Positions 34,388 through 44,600 of a stretch of 53,769 nt of DNA are shown in pieces. Below the pieces are notes generated by a model. That model worked only from the letters and a program-made list of their open reading frames with translations, was not told the DNA's origin and did not search any database. How positions within the stretch are numbered: the stretch's first letter is position 1; every line of letters begins with the position of its first letter. The translations under genes were made by a program, and so were the position numbers. The DNA is from Minisyncoccota bacterium (GTDB lineage Bacteria; Patescibacteriota; Minisyncoccia; UBA6257; 2-01-FULL-56-20), in NCBI GenBank assembly GCA_025449695.1, contig JANWIW010000029.1:1-53769 (forward strand), given 5' to 3'.

Positions 34388-35665
34388 ATGCGAGGGAACA
34401 AGGGACTCCTGTTCGCGCTTATCGTGCTCCTCGCCATCGCTGCGGGGGTTTTTGTGTATCCCAAGGGCTTCGGCGCGAAGTATCGTCCCTGGCGGCTCGG
34501 CCTCGACCTCGTCGGCGGCAGCCACCTGGTCTATAAGGTGGATCTCTCCAACGTGCCCGCTTCCGACCAGGATTCCGTCCTGAACGGCCTCCGGGACGTG
34601 ATCGAGAAGAGGATCAACAACTTCGGCGTGGCCGAGCCGTACGTTTACATCGCGAAGTCAGGCAATGAGAACAACCTTGTGGTAGAACTCGCCGGCATCA
34701 AGAATGTCTCCGATGCGGTGAAAGAGATCGGCGCGACGCCATTCCTCGACTTCCGCGAAGTGAGCAGCGGGGTGAGCACGAGCACCTCCACGCCGGGCGC
34801 CGTCGATTATACCTTCACTCCGACCGACCTGACCGGCCGCTACGTGACCGGGGCGGCGATGTCCTTCGACCCGACCACTAATTCGCCGCAGGTGGACATA
34901 TCTTTCAACGACGAGGGCGCGAAGATATTCGAGGCGCTGACCGAGAAGAACATCGGGAAGCCTTTGGCTATTTTCTTGGATAACGAGCTGATTGAGATGC
35001 CGACCGTGCAAGGCAAGATCGCCGGCGGCAAGGCGCAGATCACCGGCCGGTTCACCCTCGATGCGGCCCGGGAGCTCGTGGAGCGCTTCAACGCGGGCGC
35101 GCTGCCCGCGCCGGTGACCCTTGTCGACCAGTCCACGACGAGCGCTACGCTCGGCAAGGATTCCCTGCGCGCCGCCATCATCGCGGGCATCATCGGCACC
35201 CTGCTCGTCATTCTTTTCATGCTCATCTACTACCGTTCGCTCGGCGTCTTCGCCGCAGTCGCCCTCCTTATCTATATTGCCCTGACTCTGGCCGTGTTCA
35301 AGCTGGTGCCTATTACCCTGACTCTCGCGGGCGTGGCGGGCTTCATTCTGACCATAGGCATGGCCGTGGATGCGAATATCCTGGTTTTCGAGCGCGTCAA
35401 AGAAGAGATGAAGCGGGGCCTTACCCGGAGTGCCGCCATGCACGAGGGTTTCCGACAGGCCTGGCCGTCCATTCGCGACTCCAACAGTTCCACGATCATC
35501 ACTGCCATCATCCTCTACTTCTTCACTACGAGCTTCGTGCGGGGCTTCGCGCTGACTCTTTTCCTCGGCGTGGTCATCTCCATGTTCACCGCCATCACCG
35601 CCACCCGGCTAATGCTCGACGTGTTCGCAAGGGACCGCAAGCAGAATCTAGAATCGAGAATCTAG
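34388..35665 (+). CDS. secD: Protein translocase subunit SecD
   Basis: RLGLDLVGGSHLVYKVD.., GKPLAIFLDNELIEMPTVQGKI.., GMAVDANILVFERVKEE. Confidence 0.97.
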   Translation: MRGNKGLLFALIVLLAIAAGVFVYPKGFGAKYRPWRLGLDLVGGSHLVYKVDLSNVPASDQDSVLNGLRDVIEKRINNFGVAEPYVYIAKSGNENNLVVELAGIKNVSDAVKEIGATPFLDFREVSSGVSTSTSTPGAVDYTFTPTDLTGRYVTGAAMSFDPTTNSPQVDISFNDEGAKIFEALTEKNIGKPLAIFLDNELIEMPTVQGKIAGGKAQITGRFTLDAARELVERFNAGALPAPVTLVDQSTTSATLGKDSLRAAIIAGIIGTLLVILFMLIYYRSLGVFAAVALLIYIALTLAVFKLVPITLTLAGVAGFILTIGMAVDANILVFERVKEEMKRGLTRSAAMHEGFRQAWPSIRDSNSSTIITAIILYFFTTSFVRGFALTLFLGVVISMFTAITATRLMLDVFARDRKQNLESRI

Positions 35666-35730
35666 AATCTACATGCAAACCTCGATATCCAACATCAGAT
35701 TCCAGATTCCAGATTCTAACTACTATCCTC

Positions 35731-36633
35731 ATGCTTAACATCATCGGCCATCGCAGGAAGTTCATGGTGCTCTCTATCATCCTCGTGGTCGCGGCGGCGG
35801 CTGCCGTCGGCGTCTTCCGGTTCCGCGAGGGCATCGACTTCAAGGGGGGAGTGAGCTGGACGTTCCGGGCCGATAATCCCGATATGGCCGCCGTCCGCTC
35901 CATGATCGCGGATACGATCGATAACCAGGACGTGCGGGTGACCCAGGACGGCTCCGGCGCGATCATCGTGCGCATGCCTCCTATCGACGAGACCAGGCAC
36001 GCGGAACTCCGCACGATGCTCAGCACGGCCTATGCGGGCTTCGACGAGCTTTCCTACCAATCCATCGGTCCGACCGTCGGCGCCGCAGTCCGCCGCCGGG
36101 CAATCATCGCGCTCATACTGGTCCTGGTCGGCATCTCCCTTTACATCGCCTTCGCCTTTCGCAAGGTGTTCCGTCCCGTAAGCTCCTGGAAGTACGGTTG
36201 GATCACCCTGATCACCCTGGTCCATGATGTCATCATCCCCGCCGGCGTGCTCGCCATCCTCGGCCGTTACCAGGCGATCGAAATCGATACCAACTTCCTG
36301 GTCGCCCTCCTCGTAGTGATGGGTTTTTCCGTACACGACACGATCGTGGTTTTCGACCGCATCCGGGAAAACCTCCTGAAGGAAAGGTCGAAGTATTCGT
36401 TCGAAGAGCTTGTGAACCGCAGCGTGAACCAGACCCTGGGCCGCTCTATAAATACGTCACTGACCCTGATCCTGGTTCTCCTCGCGCTCTACTTTGCCGG
36501 ACCGGCCTCGTTGCACTACTTTATCCTGACCCTGCTCGTGGGCGTGACCACGGGCATCTACTCGTCCATCTTCGTAGCCAGTCCTTTGCTCATCATCTGG
36601 CAGAACTGGTCGGAGAAGGGCAAAAGGAAATAG
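35731..36633 (+). CDS. secF: Protein translocase subunit SecF
   Basis: FREGIDFKGGVSWTF.., MGFSVHDTIVVFDRIREN, NRSVNQTLGRSINTSLT. Confidence 0.97.
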   Translation: MLNIIGHRRKFMVLSIILVVAAAAAVGVFRFREGIDFKGGVSWTFRADNPDMAAVRSMIADTIDNQDVRVTQDGSGAIIVRMPPIDETRHAELRTMLSTAYAGFDELSYQSIGPTVGAAVRRRAIIALILVLVGISLYIAFAFRKVFRPVSSWKYGWITLITLVHDVIIPAGVLAILGRYQAIEIDTNFLVALLVVMGFSVHDTIVVFDRIRENLLKERSKYSFEELVNRSVNQTLGRSINTSLTLILVLLALYFAGPASLHYFILTLLVGVTTGIYSSIFVASPLLIIWQNWSEKGKRK

Positions 36634-36770
36634 GGTATAGAGTTTCGATACCCCATACCCGAAACCCTATACCCTGACCCCTAGACCCCTTGTTGAGATA
36701 TCCCCATTGACACCTCACCCCAGATTTGACATATTAATATAAACCATAGTATAATACCGACGTTGAACCA

Positions 36771-37811
36771 ATGAACCAATTTACCCCCAAAACCTTGGAA
36801 AATCTCCTTCAGGGCCTGGCCGACCGGCAGCGCAAGGTAGTCATGGGCCGTTTTGGCCTGGAAAATAAGGGCAAATCAATAAAGCAGACCCTCGAGGCGA
36901 TCGGGAGGTTGTTTAGCATCACCCGCGAGCGGGTACGCCAGATCGAGGCTGCGTCTCTTCGGACCATCGCCGAAAACGTCAAGGAGAACTCCCTGGCCCA
37001 GAACCTGATCCGGGACGCAAAGAAGATATTGAAGGATGCGGGCGGCGTCATGCGCAAAGATGCTCTCATTGATATGCTGTCGAAGGCCTACGAGGGCATC
37101 ACGGAAAACTACATCGCCTTGCTCTTGGCCGCCTCGCATGCGTTCGAGGTCCATCCCGAGGACGACCAGTTCCGGGCGTTTTATTTCGCGGACAAGGAGG
37201 CTCTGAAGAAAGCCGAAGGCTTCATCTCCCAGTGGGTGAAACAGCTTCGTACCAAGAAGACGGCCATCCTGAACGGCACTTACCACGCGGAGTTCAAGGA
37301 CTTCGTGAAAGGCAAGAGCCTGCCCATCGAGCACGCCGAGAACTACATGGCGGTGTCCAAACTGATTCATATGAACTCCTTCAGCGATGTGGGCCTCACG
37401 GAATGGTCGGAAGTCAATCCCAAGACGATCCGCGACCGCATCCACCTCGTTTTGCGCAAGAAGAAGGAACCGGTCCATTTCACCGATATCGCGAAGCTCA
37501 TCAACGAGGCCAGGCTTGACCACCGCACCGCCCTTGCCTCCACCGTCCATAACGAGCTCATCAAGGACCCCCGTTTCGTACTGGTAGGCCGCGGCTTCTA
37601 CGGCCTGGCCGAACATGGCTACGAGCCGGGCACCGCACAGGAAGTGATCTCCCGCATCCTGAAGCGCAACGGCCCGATGAAATCCGGCGAGATCGTGCAG
37701 GCCGTCCAGAAGGAGCGCCTTTTCAAGCACAACACCATCCTGGTGAACCTGCAGAACAAGCAGCTCTTCGAGCGGCAGACCGACGGCACTTACAAGATGC
37801 GCGAGGCTTAA
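36771..37811 (+). CDS. Sigma-70 region 4 domain fused to HARE-HTH-like domain
   Basis: N-term LADRQRKVVMGRFGLE..TLEAIGRLFSITRERVRQIEAASL; middle RIHLVLRKKKEPVHFTDIAKLINE. Confidence 0.8.
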   Translation: MNQFTPKTLENLLQGLADRQRKVVMGRFGLENKGKSIKQTLEAIGRLFSITRERVRQIEAASLRTIAENVKENSLAQNLIRDAKKILKDAGGVMRKDALIDMLSKAYEGITENYIALLLAASHAFEVHPEDDQFRAFYFADKEALKKAEGFISQWVKQLRTKKTAILNGTYHAEFKDFVKGKSLPIEHAENYMAVSKLIHMNSFSDVGLTEWSEVNPKTIRDRIHLVLRKKKEPVHFTDIAKLINEARLDHRTALASTVHNELIKDPRFVLVGRGFYGLAEHGYEPGTAQEVISRILKRNGPMKSGEIVQAVQKERLFKHNTILVNLQNKQLFERQTDGTYKMREA

Positions 37812-37836
37812 GCCGAACCGAGGACACGATCTTTTG

Positions 37837-37875
37837 CCCCGCCCCGCACCATATGGTGCGGGGCGGGGTGTTTTT
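37837..37875 (+). terminator. Strong intrinsic terminator
   Basis: CCCCGCCCCGCACC-atat-GGTGCGGGGCGGGG-TGTTTTT. Confidence 0.9.
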
Positions 37876-37914
37876 ACTTGGAAGGAAGGCTGGAAAGTAA
37901 TATAATCAACGGAT

Positions 37915-39276
37915 ATGCTTGAGTTCATCTGGGATTTTTGGAGCCATACCTGGTTCATATGGGTCTTCGCGGTCCTTCTTCCGTTCACCGAGAGTATCTG
38001 GACCGCGTGGCGGCAGAAGCACTTCGAACACAACATAAAATGGGCCATGCTCGAGATGTTAATCCCTCGGGAGATCGTCACGAGCCCCAAGGCCATGGAA
38101 CAAGTGCTCCTCCAACTCCATTCCTTCAAGAACTATCCCGCCAACGTCAAGGAGAAATACTTGCTAGGCGAGGTCACCCGGTGGCACTCCTTCGAGATAG
38201 TAGGCATCGACGGCGAGGTCCATTTCTATATCCGCACGCCTATGGATTACCGCGATATCGTGGAGGCCGCGCTCTTTGCGTACTATCCCGACATCGAGAT
38301 CGAGGAAGCGGAGGATTACATGAAACGGTTTCCCAAGACCATCCAGGCCCTCTACGGCGAGAGCTATCGCATGTGGGGAACGGAACTGCGGCTCGAGAAG
38401 AGCGCGGCCTATCCCATTCGCGATTACACCCAGTTCGAATCTCCGGACGAGAACAAGGAATACGATCCGATCTCCGGCATCATCGAGTTGTTCAGCAAGC
38501 TGAAGGTGGGACAAATGGCTGCGATCCAGATCCTGGTCCAGCCGGCCGCATCCCCCCATGACAAGCACGAGATCGAGGAATATAAGCAGGAGGTGGTGAA
38601 AGTTCGTGAAAGAAAAGGGGAAGCCGCGCATGCGGCCGCTCCCAAGCTGAAACTGAAGTTTCATGGCGGCATCCTGCCTACCCTTGAACCTCCTTCACCG
38701 GAAGAAGAGGCCGGCCTCGGCAGCACCCTCAAGAAGGCCATCATGACCCGCACCCCGGGCGAGACGAACATCCTGGAAGCCATGGAAGAGAGCCTGGCCC
38801 AGCCCATGTTTAACACGATCATCCGCTACATCTACGCATCGCCCTTCGAGTTCTACTCGGAGCACCTTCCCCGCCGCGCTATTTTCGGCGCCTTCAACGC
38901 CTATGGCGCGACCAACATCAATGCCTTCAAGCGCAATAGCAAGACCCAAACCCGCGGCAAGATGTGGGAATGGCCGTTCATTTTTCCGGACATCCGCAAA
39001 GAATACCGCCGCCAGCGTATTTGGTATGATTTTCGCAACCGCGAACTGCCGCCGCACAATACAATCGGCCGCCTGTTTATGTCCTACATCTTCAGCTGGC
39101 ACTTCGGCAGTAAAACGATGCATCTCAGTCCCCGTTCCCTGGCCACGGTGTGGCACCCGCCCACACACGCCATCCTGACCGGGCCGCATATCCGGCGCAT
39201 CGAGAGCAAGAAGATGGGCCCGCCTGCCGGCGTGGAGATTTACGGCGCCGAGGATCAAATAACCAAATTCCAGTAG
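37915..39276 (+). CDS. Conserved membrane-anchored protein, first gene of a T4CP-like ATPase trio
   Basis: N-term TM segment; long soluble region; co-directional with a HerA/T4CP-like ATPase. Confidence 0.65.
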   Translation: MLEFIWDFWSHTWFIWVFAVLLPFTESIWTAWRQKHFEHNIKWAMLEMLIPREIVTSPKAMEQVLLQLHSFKNYPANVKEKYLLGEVTRWHSFEIVGIDGEVHFYIRTPMDYRDIVEAALFAYYPDIEIEEAEDYMKRFPKTIQALYGESYRMWGTELRLEKSAAYPIRDYTQFESPDENKEYDPISGIIELFSKLKVGQMAAIQILVQPAASPHDKHEIEEYKQEVVKVRERKGEAAHAAAPKLKLKFHGGILPTLEPPSPEEEAGLGSTLKKAIMTRTPGETNILEAMEESLAQPMFNTIIRYIYASPFEFYSEHLPRRAIFGAFNAYGATNINAFKRNSKTQTRGKMWEWPFIFPDIRKEYRRQRIWYDFRNRELPPHNTIGRLFMSYIFSWHFGSKTMHLSPRSLATVWHPPTHAILTGPHIRRIESKKMGPPAGVEIYGAEDQITKFQ

Positions 39277-39288
39277 ATATCCGATCCT

Positions 39289-39891
39289 ATGGCAGAGTTC
39301 CTCGAACCGGTCTGGCCTCTTTATAGTGCCGCGCGCGTGCTCCTCATCGCGCTCAGCATGGCCTTGTTTTTTGCAAGCATTTTTGCCGGAGTGGAACTAT
39401 GGCATTATCGCCCGCGCTTCGTGTATGACCCGCGCAAGCCCGCCCCGGGCCATAAGCGCAAAAAAGCCGCGGGCCCCTCGCCTTGGGAATCCTGGCAAGT
39501 CATTCGCGCCAAGGCGGAAACCGGCACCCAGGAGGGCATCCATATCGCGATCATCGAGGCGGACGGATTTGTGGACAGTGTTCTAAGGCAGCGCCATTAC
39601 AGCGGCGAGACCTTCGCCGACCGCCTGGCCCAGATCAAGCCGCACAGCATGGAAACCCTGGACCGGCTCTGGGACGCCCACCGCATCCGGAACGACATCG
39701 TTCATACGCCTGGCTTCCAGGTGCCCGCGGATACCGCGCGCATTGCCCTCAACAACTATGAGGCCTTCCTGCACGAACTGGGAGCCCTGTCCGCTCCGGC
39801 TAAGTCCGGCATCTACCACGAGGAAAAGAAGGTCGAAGAGAAAGATGACGACGAGGAGAATTCGGAGAGCCTCAAAGAACCCGATTTTTAA
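39289..39891 (+). CDS. Small membrane-anchored protein of the same trio
   Basis: N-term TM helix VLLIALSMALFFASIFAGVEL, charged C-terminus. Confidence 0.6.
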   Translation: MAEFLEPVWPLYSAARVLLIALSMALFFASIFAGVELWHYRPRFVYDPRKPAPGHKRKKAAGPSPWESWQVIRAKAETGTQEGIHIAIIEADGFVDSVLRQRHYSGETFADRLAQIKPHSMETLDRLWDAHRIRNDIVHTPGFQVPADTARIALNNYEAFLHELGALSAPAKSGIYHEEKKVEEKDDDEENSESLKEPDF

Positions 39892-39911
39892 TCTAACCAG
39901 CAGACCATTCC

Positions 39912-41351
39912 ATGGCCCGATCAAGGATACAGATCATCCAGTATGCCCCGCCCCCGCCGGAACTTCCGGTGTACGGCAAGGACGACCCGAAGGACATTTC
40001 CTATTTCGGCCGCACCAACTACGTGGCGGCGCTGGAGGAAAAGAAGTTCATCTTCGGCATCAAGCGCGTCGACCGCCGCCGGCACCTTTACATCATCGGC
40101 AAATCCGGCGTCGGCAAGACGAAGCTCCTCGAGCTCATGATCCGGCAGGACGTCGCCTACGGCCACGGCCTCTGCCTCATCGACCCGCACGGCGACATCA
40201 TCGAGGCGACCCTGGAGTTCGTTCCGGAAGACCGCATCGAGGACGTGGTACTCATCGACCCCACCGATTTCAAATATCCTTCCTCGTTCAACCCGCTCGC
40301 GAACGTGGATCCCAACTTCAAGCACCAGCTGACCCAGGGCCTCATCGAAGTGCTCGAGAAACAGTTCGGCGCGAACTGGACGCCGCGCCTGGAGCACGTG
40401 TTCCGCTTCACTACGTTGGCCCTCCTCGACTATCCGCATGCCACTATGCGCGGCATGATCTCTATGCTCACCGACAGGAACTACCGCCAGAAGGTGGTGG
40501 AGTACATCACGGACGACATGGTCAAGCGCTTCTGGGCGATCGAGTTCGCGGACTGGTCGGAGAAGTTCGACACCGACGCCATCATCCCGCTTGTCAACAA
40601 GCTCGGCCAGTTCCTGTCCGACCCGATGCTCCGGAATATCTTCGGCCAGAAGGAGAACAAGATCGACCTGGAGAGCCTCATCAACCAGAAGAAGATCATC
40701 CTCATCAACCTCTCCAAAGGCAGGCTGGGCGAGGAGAACTCCAGCTTCTTCGGCGCCATGTTCCTCACGAAGATCAAGCAGGCCGGCATGGCCCGCGCCA
40801 CCATGCCGGAGAAGGACCGCCACGACTTCTACCTCTACGTGGACGAGTTCCAGAACATCGTGACCGAGACCTTCGAGAACATCCTGTCCGAGGCCCGCAA
40901 ATACGGCCTCTGCCTCACCGTGGCCCACCAGTATGTGGGCCAGCTCATCCCGCGCGTGCAGGCGGCCGTGCTCGGGAACGTCGGCTCCATCGTCATCTTC
41001 CGCGTGGGCGGCGAGGACGCGGTCAAGCTGAAGCCGGAGATGGCACCGGTCTTCGAGGTGAAGGATATGATCAACCTTGGCGTCAGGGAGTTCTTCATCA
41101 AGATGACCATCGACGGCGAGTCCTACGATCCGTTCTCGGCGGAAACGCTGAAGATCATGCCCCCGCCGCATCGCTCCTTCAAGGAGGAGATCCTGGCCGC
41201 CTCCCGCCGCAAGTACGCGATTCCAGCCGACTCGGCGAAGAAGCTCATCCAGGAAGAGGAATCCACCATCCTGCGGAGCGCCCAGGAGAAGGCCATCATC
41301 GAGGGCAAGAAGCCCGGCGAGGTGGAAAAGGCTCCGGAACCATTAATCTGA
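39912..41351 (+). CDS. Type IV secretion/HerA-like DNA-pump ATPase
   Basis: HLYIIGKSGVGKTKLLELMIRQD (Walker A), DFYLYVDEFQNI (Walker B), GLCLTVAHQYVGQL. Confidence 0.88.
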   Translation: MARSRIQIIQYAPPPPELPVYGKDDPKDISYFGRTNYVAALEEKKFIFGIKRVDRRRHLYIIGKSGVGKTKLLELMIRQDVAYGHGLCLIDPHGDIIEATLEFVPEDRIEDVVLIDPTDFKYPSSFNPLANVDPNFKHQLTQGLIEVLEKQFGANWTPRLEHVFRFTTLALLDYPHATMRGMISMLTDRNYRQKVVEYITDDMVKRFWAIEFADWSEKFDTDAIIPLVNKLGQFLSDPMLRNIFGQKENKIDLESLINQKKIILINLSKGRLGEENSSFFGAMFLTKIKQAGMARATMPEKDRHDFYLYVDEFQNIVTETFENILSEARKYGLCLTVAHQYVGQLIPRVQAAVLGNVGSIVIFRVGGEDAVKLKPEMAPVFEVKDMINLGVREFFIKMTIDGESYDPFSAETLKIMPPPHRSFKEEILAASRRKYAIPADSAKKLIQEEESTILRSAQEKAIIEGKKPGEVEKAPEPLI

Positions 41352-41489
41352 GCCGGGCTAGCAACCTTCCTAAAGACATGAAAACGTGCCTTAATATATC
41401 TTATGCAGGCGCTGGCACGGCGTATCAAAAGCTCCTTATCGCAGGGAGGTAGTGCTATGCACGCGGGATCGCGCACGACAGGACCTCTC

Positions 41490-41666
41490 ATGGACAGAAC
41501 GACGATCGAAGAAAAGATGGCTGAGCTTCAGAGCCTGCTCGTCCAATATCGGAGCAGTCTGGGCGGCCTGGAGAAAGATCTCCTCGCGGTTATCAGTGAA
41601 TACCACGCCGCTCTCAAAGAAGAGCGGTTGCGCGAGCTAAAAAAAGACCTTACGCCCGGCTCGTGA
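41490..41666 (+). CDS. Small coiled-coil protein
   Basis: MDRTTIEEKMAELQSLLVQYRSSLGGLEKDLLAVISEYHAALKEERLRELKKDLTPGS; overlaps next start. Confidence 0.5.
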   Translation: MDRTTIEEKMAELQSLLVQYRSSLGGLEKDLLAVISEYHAALKEERLRELKKDLTPGS

Positions 41667-44600
41667 CGAACGAAACAAAAAAGCCTCTGGATTCCATCGG
41701 CGAAATTCCGGCCGGAACCGTCGAAGGCGCTTCGGAGCGAAAACTCGACGAGCGAACGCTGCAGGAAGCACTAGAGCGTGCCGGTGTGGAAGTGGAGAGC
41801 GAGGGAGCGAGGGTGCTGGATGAAGCCGAGCGCCGCGCCGCGCCGCCGTCCTCGATAGTCCTGGATCCCTCCAAGGTGGAAGCGATCCGCGAAGAAGGCG
41901 GTTTCGGAAGCCGGATTCAGGGGCTCCGGGATATGATTTCCGGTCTCGTTCAAGCGACCAAAGACAAGATCGCGGCGATCGCGAAGAATAGGGAGGAAGG
42001 GAGGCTCATATCGGAGGTCAAATCGCAGAGGGTAGAAAACCCTCAGCGCGTTGCCGAGCTTGGGCGTTATTTGGAACGGCAGGCGGTCGAGAAGCACTCC
42101 GAGACATTCTCCGATCGGGAACAAGGTCAGCAACGAGCCGAAGCGCAAGCCGCCAAGCTGCGCTCGGAGGGTTACTCCGTTTCGGCAATACCGTATGGAG
42201 CAACGAAAGATTATATCGCGACCAAAGAAACGCCATACGTCTTCAGGCCAAAGGAATCCCAGGTCCTGGTACAGCATCTTGCCGATATGGCCGCGGCATC
42301 ACCCAATGCGATACGGGTATTCGAAGCGCTCCAGGGCTTCGGTTTCCGCCTCGAGCTTCAGGGTTTCGGCGCCTCAAGCGGCGCTGTCCTGAACGGTGCC
42401 CAGGGGTTAAAAGAGCTGGTCAGGGAACCGAATGCCGCCGCCTTCCTGGAGCGGTTGAGCGCTTTGGGTCCCGAAACCGTGACGCGCGAGTTCACCGGTC
42501 ACTTGGGAAAGGACGAGACATTTCGGCGGCTCGCCCAGCTTGCGAAGAAAGAGGCAGAACATCCCTTCCTTGCCGAATCCGGACCTGCGTTGGCCCGGGT
42601 CGCGGAAGCCTTCGGCCATCCTTTGGAGCTCAGCAATCTCGAGACCTGGGCGCGCCTCGCGGAAGATGAGGCGGTCTTGGAGATACTGCCAAGCCTCGTG
42701 GACAAATACGGAAAGGCTGTGGGCGAGACCGGCCGTTCCGGCTACGGCCATGAATTGCAGGAAAAGACGATTATCAAAGAAGTCGCGACGCTTAAGGACG
42801 CCAATGTGGCGGGGGAGTTCGCGGCTCTGATCAAGGCCGGTTTTCCGGCGAACGCCCTTGGCTACATGGACGGCAACGCGCATTCGACCGCAACGAGGAA
42901 CATCAAGCGGGCGGTTGAGGCATTTGCGGAAACGCCGGGTTTGCAGGAGCTGATGCGCGGTATGGTGGACGTGTTCGGCATGAGGGATGTTGTAGATTCG
43001 AGAACGCTCGCGCAATGCAAGGAGTTCCTGAATGACGTGCCATCAGCCCCCGCCGCACTGTCGCTCCTTGCGCGACGAGGTATCAAGACCCGTCCTGAAG
43101 ACAATAGATACCTTCTCGAGCCATCTGCGCGTCAGGACATCCGCAAGACGTTTGATGCCATGGCCGAACCGGACTTCGAGGCTTTTATGACCCAGTGCCA
43201 GCAACTCGGCTACAGGTTCGGAGAGGATGACTTTCTCCCGTCTTATCGCAATGATGCCCGGTTCAACGGGGTTGTTCAAAATTATCAGAACGAGGCGTTC
43301 CGATCCGCTCTCGGATCCGAAGAAGGTCAGGCTCTTAGCGCCTACCTCAAGGTGTTCGAGATGCCCTCGCTGCGGTGGTACGGCGAGATCGTAGTGGAGA
43401 TGCTTGCGATCCCGGACGCACTGGCCACCATGCAGAAACTGGAGAAAGCATACGGCTACCGCTACGCCGCGGCGAGCGATCAGATAGGCGAGGCGTATAA
43501 GCTTACCGAGGCCTTGAAGGACCAGGAACTGTGCCGGAAGCTCGTCGACCCGTCCATGGTGCGCATCTTGAGCGGTCAGGCAGGCTTCGACATCAAGTTC
43601 TCCATGCTCGACGCGAAGCGCCAGGTCGCCCTCCTTGAAAAACCTTCGACGAAAGCCGTCCTGGAGGACGCCGAAGCCATAGGTTTCGCGAAGGAAATAT
43701 TGGGATCGAGCACGAGTCTGAAGGATATCATTGGATTGGCGCAATGCGATCCGTCGCTCCGCCCGCTCCTTAGGAGGATGGTCACAGAGTTCCATTATTC
43801 GCCTCTGGTGCTGGATCATGAGGACGAACAGGGAAATCCGAGCTACACCCTTTACGAAGAAGGGACATTGAAGCGCCTGCGCGACGATCCCACTATTCTC
43901 GAGGTTCAAGGCAGGCTGAAACAGGCCGGCTTGGAGAAGAATCCGATGCATTGGGCCCCGGAACTTCGCAAAGCGGCCGATCTGGATCTCGTTGCTCTTT
44001 TTGAGCGCTATGCCGGGTCACCCGGCACTTTGCAGATGATCTGGCAGAACATGGAGGCCATGGCGGAACTGAGGTCCCTCTATCCCGACAAGGTCGAGAC
44101 GTATATGGAGATCTTCCAGAAGGTCGCCGACTCTCCCTCGCAAGAGGTGCAGCGGCTGAAGGACCAGCTCCTCTCCCAGCTCCTCCGGTCAGAACATCCG
44201 GTCGAAGACTATCAGAAGATAGAATCCATTTTCATCAAGAACAATGTTCCTACCGTCGGCAAGGTGTTCAACGTGTTCCAGGTGCTCTACGACTCCGGCC
44301 GCGTGGACCAGATACTGAAGGGCAATACCAGGTTGAGCCCGGTGCTGGAAGCATCAGGTTCCGGCCGCCGTTATTACACGATCTATCAGGACTTGCTGAG
44401 CGTCCACATAGAATCGGGTAACAGGTCGCTCAAAGAATACGTGGAGGTCCTCCAAAGCGGCGGTGACCTCCTGGATCGTTTCGAGCAGGAAGGATTAGCT
44501 TCTCTCGAAGAGAGAGAGCAGGAGCGCCTTCGTTACTTCGTAGGAAAGCTGGAAACGCTTCTGTCCAGGTCCGCGCTCGAGACTGCCGGGGAAGCATTCG

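Noticed and set aside
39921-41171. Antisense ORF of 416 aa and overlapping + strand ORF 39743-41452
   Set aside because: The 39912-41351 frame encodes a clear Walker-type ATPase; the others are frame shadows
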